Below, piece after piece: positions 5,128 through 5,366 of a DNA stretch of 5,366 bases (positions are counted from its first letter, which is position 1; every line of letters begins with the position of its first letter). The DNA lies in NCBI GenBank assembly GCA_003660555.1, contig QMUK01000078.1, forward strand, positions 1-5,366, in the 5' to 3' direction. Origin of the DNA: Thermococci archaeon (GTDB lineage Archaea; Hadarchaeota; B88-G9). A program made the position numbers and the translations under genes. The notes below the pieces were generated by a model. That model did no database searches, was not told the DNA's origin, and saw only the letters and a list, made by a program, of their open reading frames with translations.

Positions 5128-5366
5128 AGAGTGGAAACGAGTCATTACAACAACAGAAAAGGGCAGAAAAGCATTGGAAGAAGGATTTCCAGAGAAATTG
5201 CTTGTTTTAGGTATCTTAAAGAGTGAAACAAACGAGTTAGAGAAAATATTGAATTTAGTCGGAAGAGAAGCAAATATAGCTCTAGGTTGGGCTATCAGGA
5301 GAGGATGGGTGAAAATAGAAGAGAGAAATGGCAAGAAGACAGTAGCACTAAGTGTAGAGGATCCGA
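4970..5366 (+). CDS. pheS: Phenylalanyl-tRNA synthetase alpha subunit, N-terminal part (3' partial)
   Basis: The frame opens at ATG 4970 and stays open to the window end (132 complete codons; the archaeal subunit is usually around 500 residues). The alpha subunit carries the catalytic core of the cytosolic (alpha-beta)2 enzyme that charges tRNA-Phe. Only the N-terminal winged-helix region is visible here. IERKLLYELKSL opens the first domain, followed by a helix-turn-helix part (SVMRASKELENKGLV), a wing (RVITTTEKGRKALEEGFPE) and the typical ALGWAIRRGWVKIEE stretch at about residues 98-112. The class II motifs lie beyond the window. The start is certain in position: GGAGG lies 7 nt upstream, an in-frame TGA at 4949-4951 excludes any earlier start, and the protein begins where archaeal and eukaryotic PheRS alpha normally begins. 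It is the third gene of a plus-strand operon; pheT may follow. Confidence 0.92.
   Translation, partial: MEIRGIERKLLYELKSLKVAELEQLSKALNEDIASVMRASKELENKGLVKLREEWKRVITTTEKGRKALEEGFPEKLLVLGILKSETNELEKILNLVGREANIALGWAIRRGWVKIEERNGKKTVALSVEDP

Noticed and set aside
5002-5334. Minus-strand open frame of 110 codons near the window end
   Set aside because: It lies antisense to pheS, whose frame is clearly coding; the Ser/Phe/Leu-rich composition is typical of an antisense shadow.

Overview
The window looks like chromosomal DNA from a thermophilic archaeon, most likely of the TACK/Crenarchaeota side. The reasons are an archaeal Orc1/Cdc6 initiator, an archaeal-type PheRS alpha N-terminus, heavy AGA/AGG and ATA codon use, frequent TTG/GTG starts, BRE+TATA-like promoters just before genes, and Shine-Dalgarno (SD) motifs of the GGAGG/AGGTG type. 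I cannot name the species. Nothing indicates a phage, plasmid, insertion sequence or CRISPR array; the window reads as dense housekeeping chromosome.

Layout: (1) 2-775, plus strand: the 3' end of a multipass membrane protein resembling oligosaccharide repeat-unit polymerases. Its last 81 bases overlap, tail to tail, the next gene. (2) 695-1976, minus strand: a two-gene, translation-coupled unit with its own promoter near 2020. It encodes a zinc-type HIT nucleotide hydrolase/transferase followed by an exported protein of unknown family. (3) 2033-2746, minus strand: a PHP-family phosphoesterase. (4) 2747-2876: a 130-base gap. On the plus strand it carries a BRE/TATA promoter and a compact GC-rich element of two hairpins ending in TTTTTT, which I read as a candidate small RNA of about 54 nt. 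(5) 2877-3959 (or to 4013), minus strand: an Orc1/Cdc6-family replication initiator. (6) 4044-5366, plus strand: a divergent operon of two unrecognised proteins and then pheS. pheS is open to the window end, has a strong SD, and overlaps the upstream reading frame by 158 bases.

How the parts relate: the orc1/cdc6 gene and the pheS operon diverge from one small region. Their predicted TATA and BRE elements interleave (3994-4010), so polymerase assembly on one promoter should block the other. This is the most interesting regulatory idea in the window, together with the small RNA candidate whose 3' end runs into the stop codon of orc1/cdc6. Gene boundaries are tight throughout (8-nt overlaps at 1452-1459 and 4546-4553). 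No interval over 300 bases lacks a gene.
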